DNA of 30,580 nucleotides from JAWKVD01 sp041398225 (GCA_041398225.1 JAWKVD010000033.1:1-30580); one strand, 5' to 3'. Counted from the stretch's first letter, positions 14,761 through 23,604 are shown. Notes: a model not told the origin generated them from the sequence alone. Program-made: numbers and translations.

Positions 14761-17495
14761 GCGTCGGCCCCATCCTGTTCCTTCAACCGCTGGTGCTCCT
14801 CGGGCTGCTGGCGCTCCCGATTCTGTGGTTCTTGCTGCGGGCGACGCCGCCCGAACCCAAACGCCTCGCTCTACCTTCGCTTCAACTCCTGGAAGACCTG
14901 AAGTCGGAGGAGGAGACCCCGCACAGAACGCCGCTCTGGCTGTTGCTGTTGCGCATGTTGGCCCTCGCGCTGGCCATTCTTGGCTTCGCCCGCCCAACCT
15001 GGGCGCCCAACGCCGCGGTCGCCGGGACCGGACCGGTGCTCATCGTCGTTGACGATGGATGGACGAGCGCGGAACGCTGGCGCGATATAACCCGAACCGC
15101 GACATCCGCCATCGAAGAGTCCGCCGACGCCCGCGCACCGGCGATGGTGATGTTTACCGCTCCGCAGACCGCCGCTCGCGACGCAAGCGAAATGCTCGAT
15201 CCGGAATCGGCGCGCCAACTGCTCCGCAACGCGCGACCATCGCCCTGGTTGCCGAACCGGCTGGCCGCGCTCGACGCGCTGGAAGCCAGCAACGTGCGCC
15301 CCGGACGCATCGTCTGGGTGACTGATGGCTTTGACCTCGATTCCGCCGGAGAGTTTTCTCGACGTCTCGCGGACATCGCCCCAACCGATATCCGGGTCAT
15401 ACGGCCACGCGCGGGCTTCGCCATCACCGCTGCGGATTCCTCCGCCGAAGGAGCCCGCGTCACTGTTGTACGCGCGCTGACCGGCGGCGAACAAACAGCG
15501 GATGTCGTCGTCGAGACAGCCGAAGGCGCGTCCATTGGAACGTCACAACTGACCTTCCGCCCCGGCTCCACGACAGCGGAAGGCCTGTTCCAGATACCGA
15601 CCGCAGCGCTCAATCGCGCGGCGCGCTTCCGCATCGCGGGTGTAAATTCGACCGGGGCGATCTGGCTGTGGGACGACGCCGCGCGCCGCCCTCATGTCGG
15701 CCTCGCGGACGCCCGCGACGAAGCCCAACCCCTGCTCTCCGAGCACTACTACGTGCGCAAGGCGCTCCAGCCCTACGTCCAGATCACCGAACGCCCGCTA
15801 TCCGATCTGCTTGACGCCCCGGTCGACGCCATCGTGATCGGAGACCGCGGCTCCATCTCCGAGGCCGAGGCCGATCGTCTTGAAGCCTGGATCGAGAAAG
15901 GCGGGGTGCTTATCCGCTTCGCTGGACCGCGCCTCGCCGCGCAAGCGGATCCGATGATACCGGTGGCCCTTCGGCCGACCTCACGCGCGCTTGGCGGGTC
16001 GCTGGCCTGGGAGTCGCCGCAGAAGATCGCGGACTTCGAACCCGGCTCGCCCTTCTTCGGAATCCCGCGACCTACCGATGCCGTCGTTCGACAGCAGGTG
16101 CTGGCGCAACCCTCATCCTCGCTCGACAGCCAGACATGGGCGCGCCTCGAAGACGGCACTCCGCTGGTGACGGCGGCTCAGCGTGGACGAGGACAACTGA
16201 TCCTCTTCCACGTAACCGCCGATCCCGACTGGTCAGATCTTCCCTATACGGGCGCCTTCGTAGAGATGCTGCGTCGCTCCGTCGTAAGCGGCGGAGAACG
16301 TGCGCGCCCGGCCGTTGCGACGGCCGGTTCGTTGACGCCGATGCGCGTCCTCGACGGGTATGGCGTGCTGGGCGCGCCCGAGGCCAATGCGACCCCGATC
16401 AAGGGCGAGAACTTCCTCACCACCCGGCCGGGACCACAGTCCCCTCCGGGTCTCTACTCGGGCCCCGAAGGAGAACGCGCGCTTAACGCCGGAGCGCCGG
16501 CGCCGCTGGCTTTCACCGCGTGGCCGGCCAACGTTTCCGTCACCGAACAACTCCAGGCGATTGAGCGTCGAGGTCTCGGCGGTTGGCTTATCGCAGCTGC
16601 GCTGACGATCGTTTCGATCGACCTCCTGATCGCCCTTGCCTTCGCGGGCAAGCTGCCCTCATTCGGCGCCCGCGCGGCGAGCCTTGTCCTGGCCGCCGCG
16701 ATCGCCGGCGCAATCCTTCCTCCTGGCGCCGATGCTCAGCAGGCCTCGGATCGCGCGGAACGGAAGGCCGAGGAAGCCGCGCGGCACCTACGGTTCGGTT
16801 ACGTCGTGACCGGCGACTCGCGCCTCGACGACATTACCCGCGCCGGCCTGTTCGGCCTCAGCTACCAGCTGGGATACCGCACCTCGATCGAGCCGGCCGA
16901 GCCCGACCCGATCAATCTCGAGACCGACCCGCTCGAACTCTACCCCATGATCTACTACGCGGTGCCGCGCACGGCCAAACCGCTGACGCCCGCCGCCGCT
17001 GACGCGGTCAACAAGTACCTGCGCGCTGGCGGCGCGTTCGTTATCGATACGCGCGATGCGGCTCCCGGCCGCGATGTCGGCGCCAACCTTCAGGAGCTTC
17101 TCAAGGGCATCGACGCGCCGCCGCTGCAGCCGGCGAACGCCAACCACGTCATCACCAAGAGCTACTACCTCATCAAGAGCTTCCCCGGACGCCTGAACGG
17201 TCGGCTCTGGGTCGAGAGCGGCACCGGCGATCGCGACACGCGCCGCGGCGATGGCGTATCCGGACTCTTTATCGGCGGCTCCGACTGGGCGGGCGCCTGG
17301 GCGATCGACCAGAACACCGGCCGTCCTCTGCTCAGCATGGAGGGCGGCGACGCCGCCCGCGAAATGGCCTACCGCTTCGGCATCAATCTCGTGATGTACA
17401 TCCTCACGGGCAACTACAAGGAAGACCAGGTGCACATCCAGACGCTCCTCGACCGCCTCGGCGCCGAGGACGAAGACCGCAGAAACACCGACTAG
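14757..17495 (+). CDS. Large membrane protein: BatA-like N-terminus plus DUF4159
   Basis: The 912-residue protein is built of five parts. Helices at about 5-27 and 59-77 form a BatA/aerotolerance-type N-terminus. A VWA-like domain (92-215) has the degenerate metal motif DDGWTS (99-104) and a TDG strand (189-191). A Rossmann or class-I amidotransferase-like fold (about 310-510) has no nucleophilic cysteine at its elbow (IGDRGSIS). Two further helices lie at 608-630 and 638-658. A C-terminal DUF4159 domain (about 678-888) contains LRFGYVVTGDSRLDD and MEGGDAAREMAYRFGINL. Even helix count would put the middle domain and DUF4159 on defined sides, but topology is not certain. It overlaps the DUF58 stop and precedes the VWA gene by three bases. 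The function is unknown. Confidence 0.87.
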   Translation: MSVGPILFLQPLVLLGLLALPILWFLLRATPPEPKRLALPSLQLLEDLKSEEETPHRTPLWLLLLRMLALALAILGFARPTWAPNAAVAGTGPVLIVVDDGWTSAERWRDITRTATSAIEESADARAPAMVMFTAPQTAARDASEMLDPESARQLLRNARPSPWLPNRLAALDALEASNVRPGRIVWVTDGFDLDSAGEFSRRLADIAPTDIRVIRPRAGFAITAADSSAEGARVTVVRALTGGEQTADVVVETAEGASIGTSQLTFRPGSTTAEGLFQIPTAALNRAARFRIAGVNSTGAIWLWDDAARRPHVGLADARDEAQPLLSEHYYVRKALQPYVQITERPLSDLLDAPVDAIVIGDRGSISEAEADRLEAWIEKGGVLIRFAGPRLAAQADPMIPVALRPTSRALGGSLAWESPQKIADFEPGSPFFGIPRPTDAVVRQQVLAQPSSSLDSQTWARLEDGTPLVTAAQRGRGQLILFHVTADPDWSDLPYTGAFVEMLRRSVVSGGERARPAVATAGSLTPMRVLDGYGVLGAPEANATPIKGENFLTTRPGPQSPPGLYSGPEGERALNAGAPAPLAFTAWPANVSVTEQLQAIERRGLGGWLIAAALTIVSIDLLIALAFAGKLPSFGARAASLVLAAAIAGAILPPGADAQQASDRAERKAEEAARHLRFGYVVTGDSRLDDITRAGLFGLSYQLGYRTSIEPAEPDPINLETDPLELYPMIYYAVPRTAKPLTPAAADAVNKYLRAGGAFVIDTRDAAPGRDVGANLQELLKGIDAPPLQPANANHVITKSYYLIKSFPGRLNGRLWVESGTGDRDTRRGDGVSGLFIGGSDWAGAWAIDQNTGRPLLSMEGGDAAREMAYRFGINLVMYILTGNYKEDQVHIQTLLDRLGAEDEDRRNTD

Positions 17496-17498
17496 CGC

Positions 17499-19553
17499 AT
17501 GTTCAACGCAGCTCGCCTCGCTTTCGATCCGTTGATCCCCTGGCTTGCGCTTGCGGGGCTGGGCGGCGTCGCTCTGGTTCTGTGGGCTGTCTACCTTGTG
17601 CGGGGCGGACGGGCGTGGGTGTTTCGTGCGCTGGCGCTCTCCATACTGGCTCTCGCGCTCTCCAATCCGCAGTGGGTGCGCGAACAGCGGGAACCGCTGA
17701 AGGACATCGTCGCCGTCGTCGTCGACCGCTCCGAGAGCATGAGCTTCCGGGGCCGCACGCAAACGGCCGAAGCCGCACTGGCGCAAGTGCGAGACACGCT
17801 GGAAGCGGACGACACAGTCGAACTGCGCGTCGCCGAGACCGATCCTGAAGCCGACGGAACCGACATCTACACGGCCCTGCAGTCGGCTCTTTCCGACGCC
17901 CCCCGTGATCGGGTCGGCGGCGCGATCCTGATCACCGACGGCCGTGTTCACGATCTTCCGCAGAACCCGAACGATGCGGAAGGACTGGGGCCGATACAGT
18001 CCCTCATTGTCGGCGGCGAGAATGAGATCGATCGCCGCATCGAAATCCAGTCGGCGCCCAGCTTCGGCATCGTCGAGAACGAAGTCGAACTGCGGATACG
18101 GGTCGATGACCCCACCGCCCAGAACGTCAACGTCGACGTCTCCGTCAACGGCGAACAGCACACGATCCGCCGGGTCGAAACCGGCAAGCCGCAAACCGTG
18201 TCGGTCCGCGTCGATCGTCGTGGAGACAACCTGATCGTTCTGCAGGTGCCGGAGATTCCCAACGAGCTCACGCTCGCCAACAACCTTGCTTCGGTGAACA
18301 TCTCAGGCGTGCAGGATCGCCTGCGTGTGTTGCTCGTCACGGGCCAGCCGCACGCCGGCGCCCGCGTCTGGCGGGACCTTCTGAAGTCCGACCCTGCGGT
18401 CGATCTCGTTCACTTCACCATTCTCCGCCCCCCGCAAAAGTCCGGCAACGATCCGACGCCCGACGATCAGATGGCGCTCATCAGCTTCCCGCGCGATCAG
18501 CTTTTTCGCGAGAAGCTTGATGAGTTTGATCTCGTCATTTTCGATCAGGAACTGCGCTATGGCGTACTGGAGACGCAGTACCTCGACCGGGTCGCGCGCT
18601 ATGTCGAACGTGGCGGCGCGCTGCTGGTGGCTTCCGGACCGCCCAGCATTGACGGCGCCCTGCTCTACCAATCCCCGATAGGCTCGGTCTTGCCCGGCGT
18701 CGCCACCGGTGAAGTGGTCAACAAACGCTTCACGCCGCAGCTCACCGATCTCGGGCGCCGTCACTCCGTCACCGCCAACCTGCCCGAATCCCCGAAGTGG
18801 GGGCCGTGGATGCGCTACATGCGCCTCGAACGCGGCGAAGGCGAAGCCCTGCTGCAAACGCCCGACGGGGCGCCTCTGCTGCTGCTCAAGCGGATCAACA
18901 AGGGTCGCGTTGCGGCGGTCATGTCCGATCAGATCTGGCTTTGGGCCCGCGGCTATGAAGGCGGCGGCCCCTATGCCGAACTCATCCGGCGCACCGCCCA
19001 CTGGCTGATGAAGGAACCTGAACTCGAAGAAGAGTTCCTGAACCTCACCACCCCCAGCTCCAACACCGTCGAAGCGGAACTTCGCACGCTTTCGGACACG
19101 CCGGAGAAAGTGAAGATCTTCGCGCCGGACGGACAGGCCGTGGAGCCGGAATGGCGCCTGATCGGCCCCGGCCACTATCGCGCGACCGCAACAACCGGCG
19201 CACTGGGACTCTACAAGGCGGAGGCGGGGCCTCTTAGCGCGGTCGCCGTCCGCGGACCGGCCCACCCACGCGAATACGTTGACCTGCGCGCCACAGGAGA
19301 CCTCCTCCAGCCGATCGCCACGGCGACGCTAGGCGGGGTCTTCCACCTCGGCGCCGACGGATCTCCCAAACTCCCCGAAATCCGCCGTGTCGGCGAACGC
19401 GGCAATGCGGCCGGAAACAACTGGATGGGCCTGCGCCACCGCAACGCCTACGCGGTGCGCTCAACGCAATCGATCCGCCTGCTTCCCGAGATCGTCGGTA
19501 TGCTTCTGGCCGTGGCCTTCATGATGCTCGCCTGGCGCCGCGAGGGACGCTAG
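17499..19553 (+). CDS. VWA / amidotransferase-like membrane protein
   Basis: The 684-residue protein has N-terminal hydrophobic helices (about 13-34 and 40-55) and a VWA domain with a complete metal-ion site: Asp76-x-Ser78-x-Ser80 in VVVDRSESM, Thr121 in DGTDIYTAL and Asp147 in ITDG. An immunoglobulin-like beta region lies at about 180-268. A class-I amidotransferase-like fold follows (about 275-505), including YVERGGALLVASGPP, without a catalytic cysteine. A C-terminal helix lies at 661-680. Its layout resembles the upstream 912-residue protein, but here the metal site is intact. It starts three bases after that gene and ends in CTAG shared with the convergent acetyltransferase. It is the last gene of the MoxR cluster and the likeliest MoxR client, by inference. 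Confidence 0.85.
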   Translation: MFNAARLAFDPLIPWLALAGLGGVALVLWAVYLVRGGRAWVFRALALSILALALSNPQWVREQREPLKDIVAVVVDRSESMSFRGRTQTAEAALAQVRDTLEADDTVELRVAETDPEADGTDIYTALQSALSDAPRDRVGGAILITDGRVHDLPQNPNDAEGLGPIQSLIVGGENEIDRRIEIQSAPSFGIVENEVELRIRVDDPTAQNVNVDVSVNGEQHTIRRVETGKPQTVSVRVDRRGDNLIVLQVPEIPNELTLANNLASVNISGVQDRLRVLLVTGQPHAGARVWRDLLKSDPAVDLVHFTILRPPQKSGNDPTPDDQMALISFPRDQLFREKLDEFDLVIFDQELRYGVLETQYLDRVARYVERGGALLVASGPPSIDGALLYQSPIGSVLPGVATGEVVNKRFTPQLTDLGRRHSVTANLPESPKWGPWMRYMRLERGEGEALLQTPDGAPLLLLKRINKGRVAAVMSDQIWLWARGYEGGGPYAELIRRTAHWLMKEPELEEEFLNLTTPSSNTVEAELRTLSDTPEKVKIFAPDGQAVEPEWRLIGPGHYRATATTGALGLYKAEAGPLSAVAVRGPAHPREYVDLRATGDLLQPIATATLGGVFHLGADGSPKLPEIRRVGERGNAAGNNWMGLRHRNAYAVRSTQSIRLLPEIVGMLLAVAFMMLAWRREGR

Positions 19554-20065
19554 AGGCGAAGCGCCCTGGGAACCGAAAGAAGTCCGTTCAGTCCGGCGCC
19601 CTCAGCGGACAACTCACGCACCAGAACGCGCTTGGGATCCACCGGTCCCGGCAAAGCGAAACGACCCGGCTCGGAACGCCGGAATCCGGCGCGCGTGTAA
19701 TAGCTCTCATCGCCGACCAGAACGACCGCCGGGTATCCCTGCTCGGCGCACACCGCGATCGCTTGCTCCATCAGCTTGAAAGCGACGCCGTTGCCGCGCC
19801 GACGCGCCGCGACCGCGAGCGGCCCCAGCAGAGCCGCGCGCCCGCCATCCCCGACCGTCACCGGCCAGAGCCGAACGACGCCGGTCAGCCCCTTGTCGTC
19901 GACCGCCACCAGACACGCTTCAGGGATCGGCGCATTGCCCTCCCGCAGTCGCTCGACTGTTTTGGCGAACCGTCCTGGGCCGAACACATCGTCGTACAAC
20001 GCCTCGACGTCCGCGGCGTGCTCAGGAGATTCCTGAAGGATCGTGTAGGGGGAAACTGCGTTCAT
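19550..20065 (-). CDS. GNAT-family N-acetyltransferase
   Basis: The 171-residue protein has the GNAT acetyl-CoA loop. GPLAVAARRRGNGVAFKLME (about 80-99) contains the R/Q-x-x-G-x-G/A pattern, and LVGDESYYTRAGFRR is the usual beta5-alpha4 segment of this subgroup. The C-terminal part with PGPVDPKRVLVRELS fits small-molecule or peptide acetyltransferases of the YhbS type. The substrate cannot be deduced. The stop codon shares the palindrome CTAG with the VWA gene on the other strand. The 245 bases upstream separate it from the divergent SDR gene. Nothing is missing. Confidence 0.88.
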   Translation of the reverse strand: MNAVSPYTILQESPEHAADVEALYDDVFGPGRFAKTVERLREGNAPIPEACLVAVDDKGLTGVVRLWPVTVGDGGRAALLGPLAVAARRRGNGVAFKLMEQAIAVCAEQGYPAVVLVGDESYYTRAGFRRSEPGRFALPGPVDPKRVLVRELSAEGAGLNGLLSVPRALRL

Positions 20066-20310
20066 CGGGGCCTCGGCCTCCGCGACAAGAGTGACGAACC
20101 AACGACCGCAGCCCCCTCTCAGGATTAGCCCAGGTCAGCGCATCACCGCTGGTCGCCGTCTTCCGCCATCCTGAGGATGGGGCCCTTCGCGCAGCCGGTA
20201 GGGGGCTGCAGATAGAATCTCCCGCCCCCCAAGTCAAAGGGAAACATTGCAGAGGCCCGCCTCCGGCGGCACAAAACAACGACAGACAAACAACACGAGG
20301 GAGACAGGCA
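20066..20310. other. Divergent gap between GNAT and SDR genes, with two small hairpins
   Basis: No gene is seen here. Two inverted repeats lie close together: CCATCC-TGA-GGATGG at 20166-20180 and GCAGCC-N7-GGCTGC at 20191-20209. They are oriented so that they would fall within the SDR leader if transcription starts upstream. GAGGGAG precedes the SDR ATG. No riboswitch family is recognisable, and I see no convincing -35/-10 pair. The hairpins could also be chance in GC-rich DNA. Confidence 0.35.
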
Positions 20311-21228
20311 ATGGGCGTTCTCGAGGGCAAGGTCGTTCTCGTCACTGGTGGCGGAAACGGCATCGGAAAGGAGACCGCTCTTCTCCTGGCGCGCGAGGGC
20401 GCGAAAGTCGTGGTCAACGATCTCGGCGGCGGCCTGTCGGGCGGCGACGAAGGCTCGGCGGGGCCGGCCGAAACGGTCGCGCGACAGATCCGGGACGCCG
20501 GCGGAGAAGCGGCCTCCAACTCCGACAGCGTCACCGACTTCAACGCCGTCCAACGCATGATCGAACAGGCGAAGGACACATTCGGCGGCCTCCACGCAAT
20601 CGTGAATCCGGCCGGCATCCTGCGTGACGGCATGTTTCACAAAATGTCGGAATCGGACTGGGACGCCGTCATCGAGGTCCACTTGCGCGGTTCGTTCAAC
20701 GTCACGCGCGCAGCGATCGAACTCTTCCGCGATCAGGAAGACGGCGCCTTCGTTCTCTTCACCTCAACCTCAGGGCTCATCGGCAATATCGGACAAGCGA
20801 ACTACGCTGCGGCGAAGATGGGCATCGTCGGTCTTTCGCGCGTGGTCGCAATGGAGGGCGCGCGCAAGAATGTCCGCTCCAATGTCATCGCCCCCTTCGC
20901 ATGGACCCGTATGATCGAGTCCATCCCGGTGAAGGACGAAGCGAGCGCCAAACGCGTTCAGCGCATGAAGGATGCGATGCGCGCCGATCAGGTCGCGCAG
21001 CTCGCGGTGGCGTTGTGCTCGGATCGGGCGAAGCATGTCACCAGTCAGGTGTTCTGCGTACGCGGCAACGAGATCATCCTGTTCGATCAACCGCGTCCCA
21101 TGCGCTCCCTCAGCGACACGACCGGCTGGAACCCGGAGAAGATTCTCGATTCATGCCTGCCCGCCATGAAGAACGATTTCTTCGGGCTCGACGCGACCGC
21201 CGACATCTTTCCATACGACCCGGTCTGA
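20311..21228 (+). CDS. Short-chain dehydrogenase/reductase (SDR), HSD17B4/MFE-2-like
   Basis: The 305-residue protein has the NAD(P) motif TGGGNGIG (12-19) and the catalytic Ser152, Tyr165 and Lys169 (TSTSGLIG, then ANYAAAK). The stretch VNDLGGGLSGGDEGSAGPAE resembles the 3-hydroxyacyl-CoA dehydrogenase part of peroxisomal-type multifunctional enzymes, which suggests acyl-CoA or steroid-like substrates. The usual NNAG structural motif reads NPAG (99-102), with proline in place of the second Asn. A C-terminal extension of about 60 residues follows the SDR fold. GAGGGAG stands before ATG 20311. Its stop is nine bases from the convergent CBS gene. Function beyond the family is inferred. Confidence 0.9.
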   Translation: MGVLEGKVVLVTGGGNGIGKETALLLAREGAKVVVNDLGGGLSGGDEGSAGPAETVARQIRDAGGEAASNSDSVTDFNAVQRMIEQAKDTFGGLHAIVNPAGILRDGMFHKMSESDWDAVIEVHLRGSFNVTRAAIELFRDQEDGAFVLFTSTSGLIGNIGQANYAAAKMGIVGLSRVVAMEGARKNVRSNVIAPFAWTRMIESIPVKDEASAKRVQRMKDAMRADQVAQLAVALCSDRAKHVTSQVFCVRGNEIILFDQPRPMRSLSDTTGWNPEKILDSCLPAMKNDFFGLDATADIFPYDPV

Positions 21229-21237
21229 TCGAACGCC

Positions 21238-22539
21238 CTAGCCGGTGTCGTCGCCGTCCGCGGGGCCAAGCCGCTTAACCAGAACCTTGTCGATGCGCCG
21301 GCCGTCCATGTCGACGACCTCGAACGACAATGGCCACTGCTCCACCTTGTCGCCCGTGTTCGGCACGGCGCGCATCAGGTGCATGACCAACCCGCCAAGC
21401 GTCGAATAGCTCTCCGGTTCGTCTGTCGGTCCGATGCCGACGACTTCATGAAGCTCATCGATCGGCGTCATGCCGTCGATGAGCCACGAGCCGTCGTCGC
21501 GCTGCACCGGCGGAGACAGGCCCTCGTCGGCGCCCAACGCCACATCGCCTGCAATCGCCTCAAGAATATCCGCAGCCGTCACCAGTCCCAGCACGGCGCC
21601 ATACTCATCCGACACGAACACCATTCGCACCGGTCCGCGCATCGCCTCCAGAATCTTCAGCACCGGCACCGTCTCCGGCACGAAGACCGCCGGATGCATC
21701 GACCGGTCGAGGTCCAGCTTGCCCGTCTCCGCCATGTTCCGGAGCAGGTCCTTGGTCTGCACCACGCCGATGATCCGGTCGACATCGCCCGACGCCACGG
21801 GAAAACGCGAATGCCGCGACGTCTGGATCTCCTCCAGCAACTCGCTCCGCTCCATCTCCGGGTCGAGCCAGACAATCTCGGTTCGCGGCGTCATGATCGC
21901 ACGCACGGAACGGTCGGCGAACCGCATCACGCCGCCGATCAGCTCACGTTCGCCCGCCTCCAGCACGCCGCTCTCCGCGCCCTGGTCGATCAGCGACTGC
22001 AGCTCCTCTTCCGTGACCGCATCGTGGCGCTGACGGTGAAGCCCCAACAGGCGCACCAGACCGTCGGTGCAGAACTTCAGGAACCACACCAGCGGCGAAG
22101 CGACGCTCGCAAGAAACGCCATGAACGGCGCCATCAGAACGGCGAGGCGTTCGGGCGCAGCCAACGCGACCCGCTTGGGAACCAGCTCGCCGATCACCAA
22201 GGACAGGAATGTGGTGATCACGATCACCACGCCAAAAGCCAAAGCAGGCGCGTATGGCTCGGCCGCGGGCCAGACGACCCGGATCAGCGGCGCGAGATCA
22301 TCGGCCAGCGCCGTGGCGCCGTACGCACCGGCCAACACACCGATCAATGTGATGCCGACCTGCACCGTCGACAGAAGGCGCGATGGGTCGTCCAGAAGGC
22401 GCAGCGCGATCTTGGCGCCTTGCGAACCCTTGTCGGCCATCGCTTTCAGGCGCGGGCGCCGCGCTGACACGATGGCCATTTCCGAAAGCGCGAATACGCC
22501 GTTCAGCAGGATAAGGAGACAGAGGAGGAGGAAGTCCAT
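21238..22539 (-). CDS. CNNM/CBS/CorC-domain membrane protein (HlyC/CorC family)
   Basis: The 433-residue protein has three parts. An N-terminal DUF21/CNNM membrane domain (about 1-180) begins with MDFLLLCLLILLNGVFALSE and contains FLSLVIGELVPKR. A CBS pair spans about 210-335, with VMRFADRSVRAIMTPRTEIVWL and VFVSDEYGAVLGLVTAADIL. A C-terminal CorC-HlyC domain spans about 345-425. Members are implicated in magnesium or cobalt efflux; the old name hemolysin is misleading. Nothing here indicates a partner: the gene ends nine bases from the SDR gene and its upstream side faces the NIPSNAP gene. The reading is intact and of typical length. Confidence 0.93.
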   Translation of the reverse strand: MDFLLLCLLILLNGVFALSEMAIVSARRPRLKAMADKGSQGAKIALRLLDDPSRLLSTVQVGITLIGVLAGAYGATALADDLAPLIRVVWPAAEPYAPALAFGVVIVITTFLSLVIGELVPKRVALAAPERLAVLMAPFMAFLASVASPLVWFLKFCTDGLVRLLGLHRQRHDAVTEEELQSLIDQGAESGVLEAGERELIGGVMRFADRSVRAIMTPRTEIVWLDPEMERSELLEEIQTSRHSRFPVASGDVDRIIGVVQTKDLLRNMAETGKLDLDRSMHPAVFVPETVPVLKILEAMRGPVRMVFVSDEYGAVLGLVTAADILEAIAGDVALGADEGLSPPVQRDDGSWLIDGMTPIDELHEVVGIGPTDEPESYSTLGGLVMHLMRAVPNTGDKVEQWPLSFEVVDMDGRRIDKVLVKRLGPADGDDTG

Positions 22540-22740
22540 CCGGCGGGTCGGTGTCCTGGCGATTCAGCGGCGCTTGGGGCCGTCATGGCTGGCGGCACCT
22601 TCTGCGCTACATCCGCCGCCCTTACAATGAGTCGCGGACAATCGGACGAATGCACCGTCAACGCCTTGTTGGCGACCGTTCAATGGCGTTAAATCCTGAA
22701 AACACTGCCATAATATACTGAAAGATATGTGAGGAACCCC

Positions 22741-23604
22741 ATGTCGGCCAAACGAACCCTACCCCAATCCGCCCCCGAAACGCGCGGCGGCGTCCTGCGC
22801 AGGTTCGTCCTTGGCCTCGCCGCCGGCGGCTTCGCCCTGCTCGCCGGCTGCGCAACCCCGGCCGCGCCCGGCTCCGCCGAGACCTCCAAACCCGCGACGA
22901 CCGCCGACGTCGGCATCTACGAACTGCGCATCTACTCCATCGCACCGGGCAAGACCGACGCGCTCAATGCTCGCTTCCGCGATCACACGATCGATCTCTT
23001 CAAGAAGCACGGCATGACGCCGATCGCGTTCTTCATGCCCGTTACGCGCGCCGGCCAGCCGGCCGACAACCGCCTATTCTATCTGATGGGCTACAAGGAT
23101 CGCGCCGCTCGCGACGACGCCTGGAAAGCGTTCGCCGCCGATCCCGAATGGCGCAAAGTGTTCCAGGAATCTCAGGCGGACGGCTCGCTCACCACCAAGA
23201 TCGAAAACGCCTTTCTCACGCCCGCCGAATACTCGATGGCGTTGGACACGAAGCCCGCCGCCAAGCCGCGCCTGTTTGAACTGCGCACCTACAAGGGCAT
23301 GCCCGGCAAGCTGGAGAACATTCACCAGCGCTTCCGCGACCACACCATCGAGATTTTCAAGAACCACGCGATGACCAGCATGATCTACTGGCGCCCCGTC
23401 CCCGGCCAGCCCGATCTCGACGGCAAGATGGTCTACCTCCTCGCCTTCCCCGACCTTGCGGCGCGCGACGCCGCCTGGCGCGCCTTCGCGACCGACCCCG
23501 AATGGCAGAAAGTCTCCGAAGAAAGCCAACGGGACGGTCAGCTTCTGGACGGCGCGCCGGTCTCTGTTCTGCTGTCTCCGACCGACTATTCACCCTTACG
23601 TTAG
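22741..23604 (+). CDS. Lipoprotein with two NIPSNAP domains
   Basis: The 287-residue protein starts with an arginine-containing signal (Arg20-Arg21) and a lipobox LAGC (34-37), so it should be a lipoprotein in the periplasm. Two related NIPSNAP domains follow, at about 55-160 and 170-285. Each opens with a similar YELRIYSIAPGK or FELRTYKGMPGK strand and repeats RFRDHTIxxFKxH. NIPSNAP proteins are usually intracellular and poorly understood, so the export signal is unusual. I chose ATG 22741, behind GAGGAA; a GTG 12 bases upstream overlaps that ribosome site. About 200 bases separate it from the divergent CBS gene. Nothing indicates an operon partner. Confidence 0.88.
   Translation: MSAKRTLPQSAPETRGGVLRRFVLGLAAGGFALLAGCATPAAPGSAETSKPATTADVGIYELRIYSIAPGKTDALNARFRDHTIDLFKKHGMTPIAFFMPVTRAGQPADNRLFYLMGYKDRAARDDAWKAFAADPEWRKVFQESQADGSLTTKIENAFLTPAEYSMALDTKPAAKPRLFELRTYKGMPGKLENIHQRFRDHTIEIFKNHAMTSMIYWRPVPGQPDLDGKMVYLLAFPDLAARDAAWRAFATDPEWQKVSEESQRDGQLLDGAPVSVLLSPTDYSPLR

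Noticed and set aside
16788..18194. Minus-strand open frame opposite the DUF4159 and VWA genes
   Set aside because: It spans the junction of two genes with visible domains and has none of its own.
21379..22467. Plus-strand open frame opposite the CBS-domain gene
   Set aside because: It is His/Arg/Gln-rich, typical of an antisense reading in GC-rich DNA; the minus strand carries clear CNNM and CBS motifs.
22689..22719. Possible promoter before the NIPSNAP gene (TTAAAT, then TAATAT or TATACT)
   Set aside because: TATACT is a fair -10, but no -35 at 17 bases matches. TTAAAT fits only with a 16-base spacer to the weaker TAATAT.
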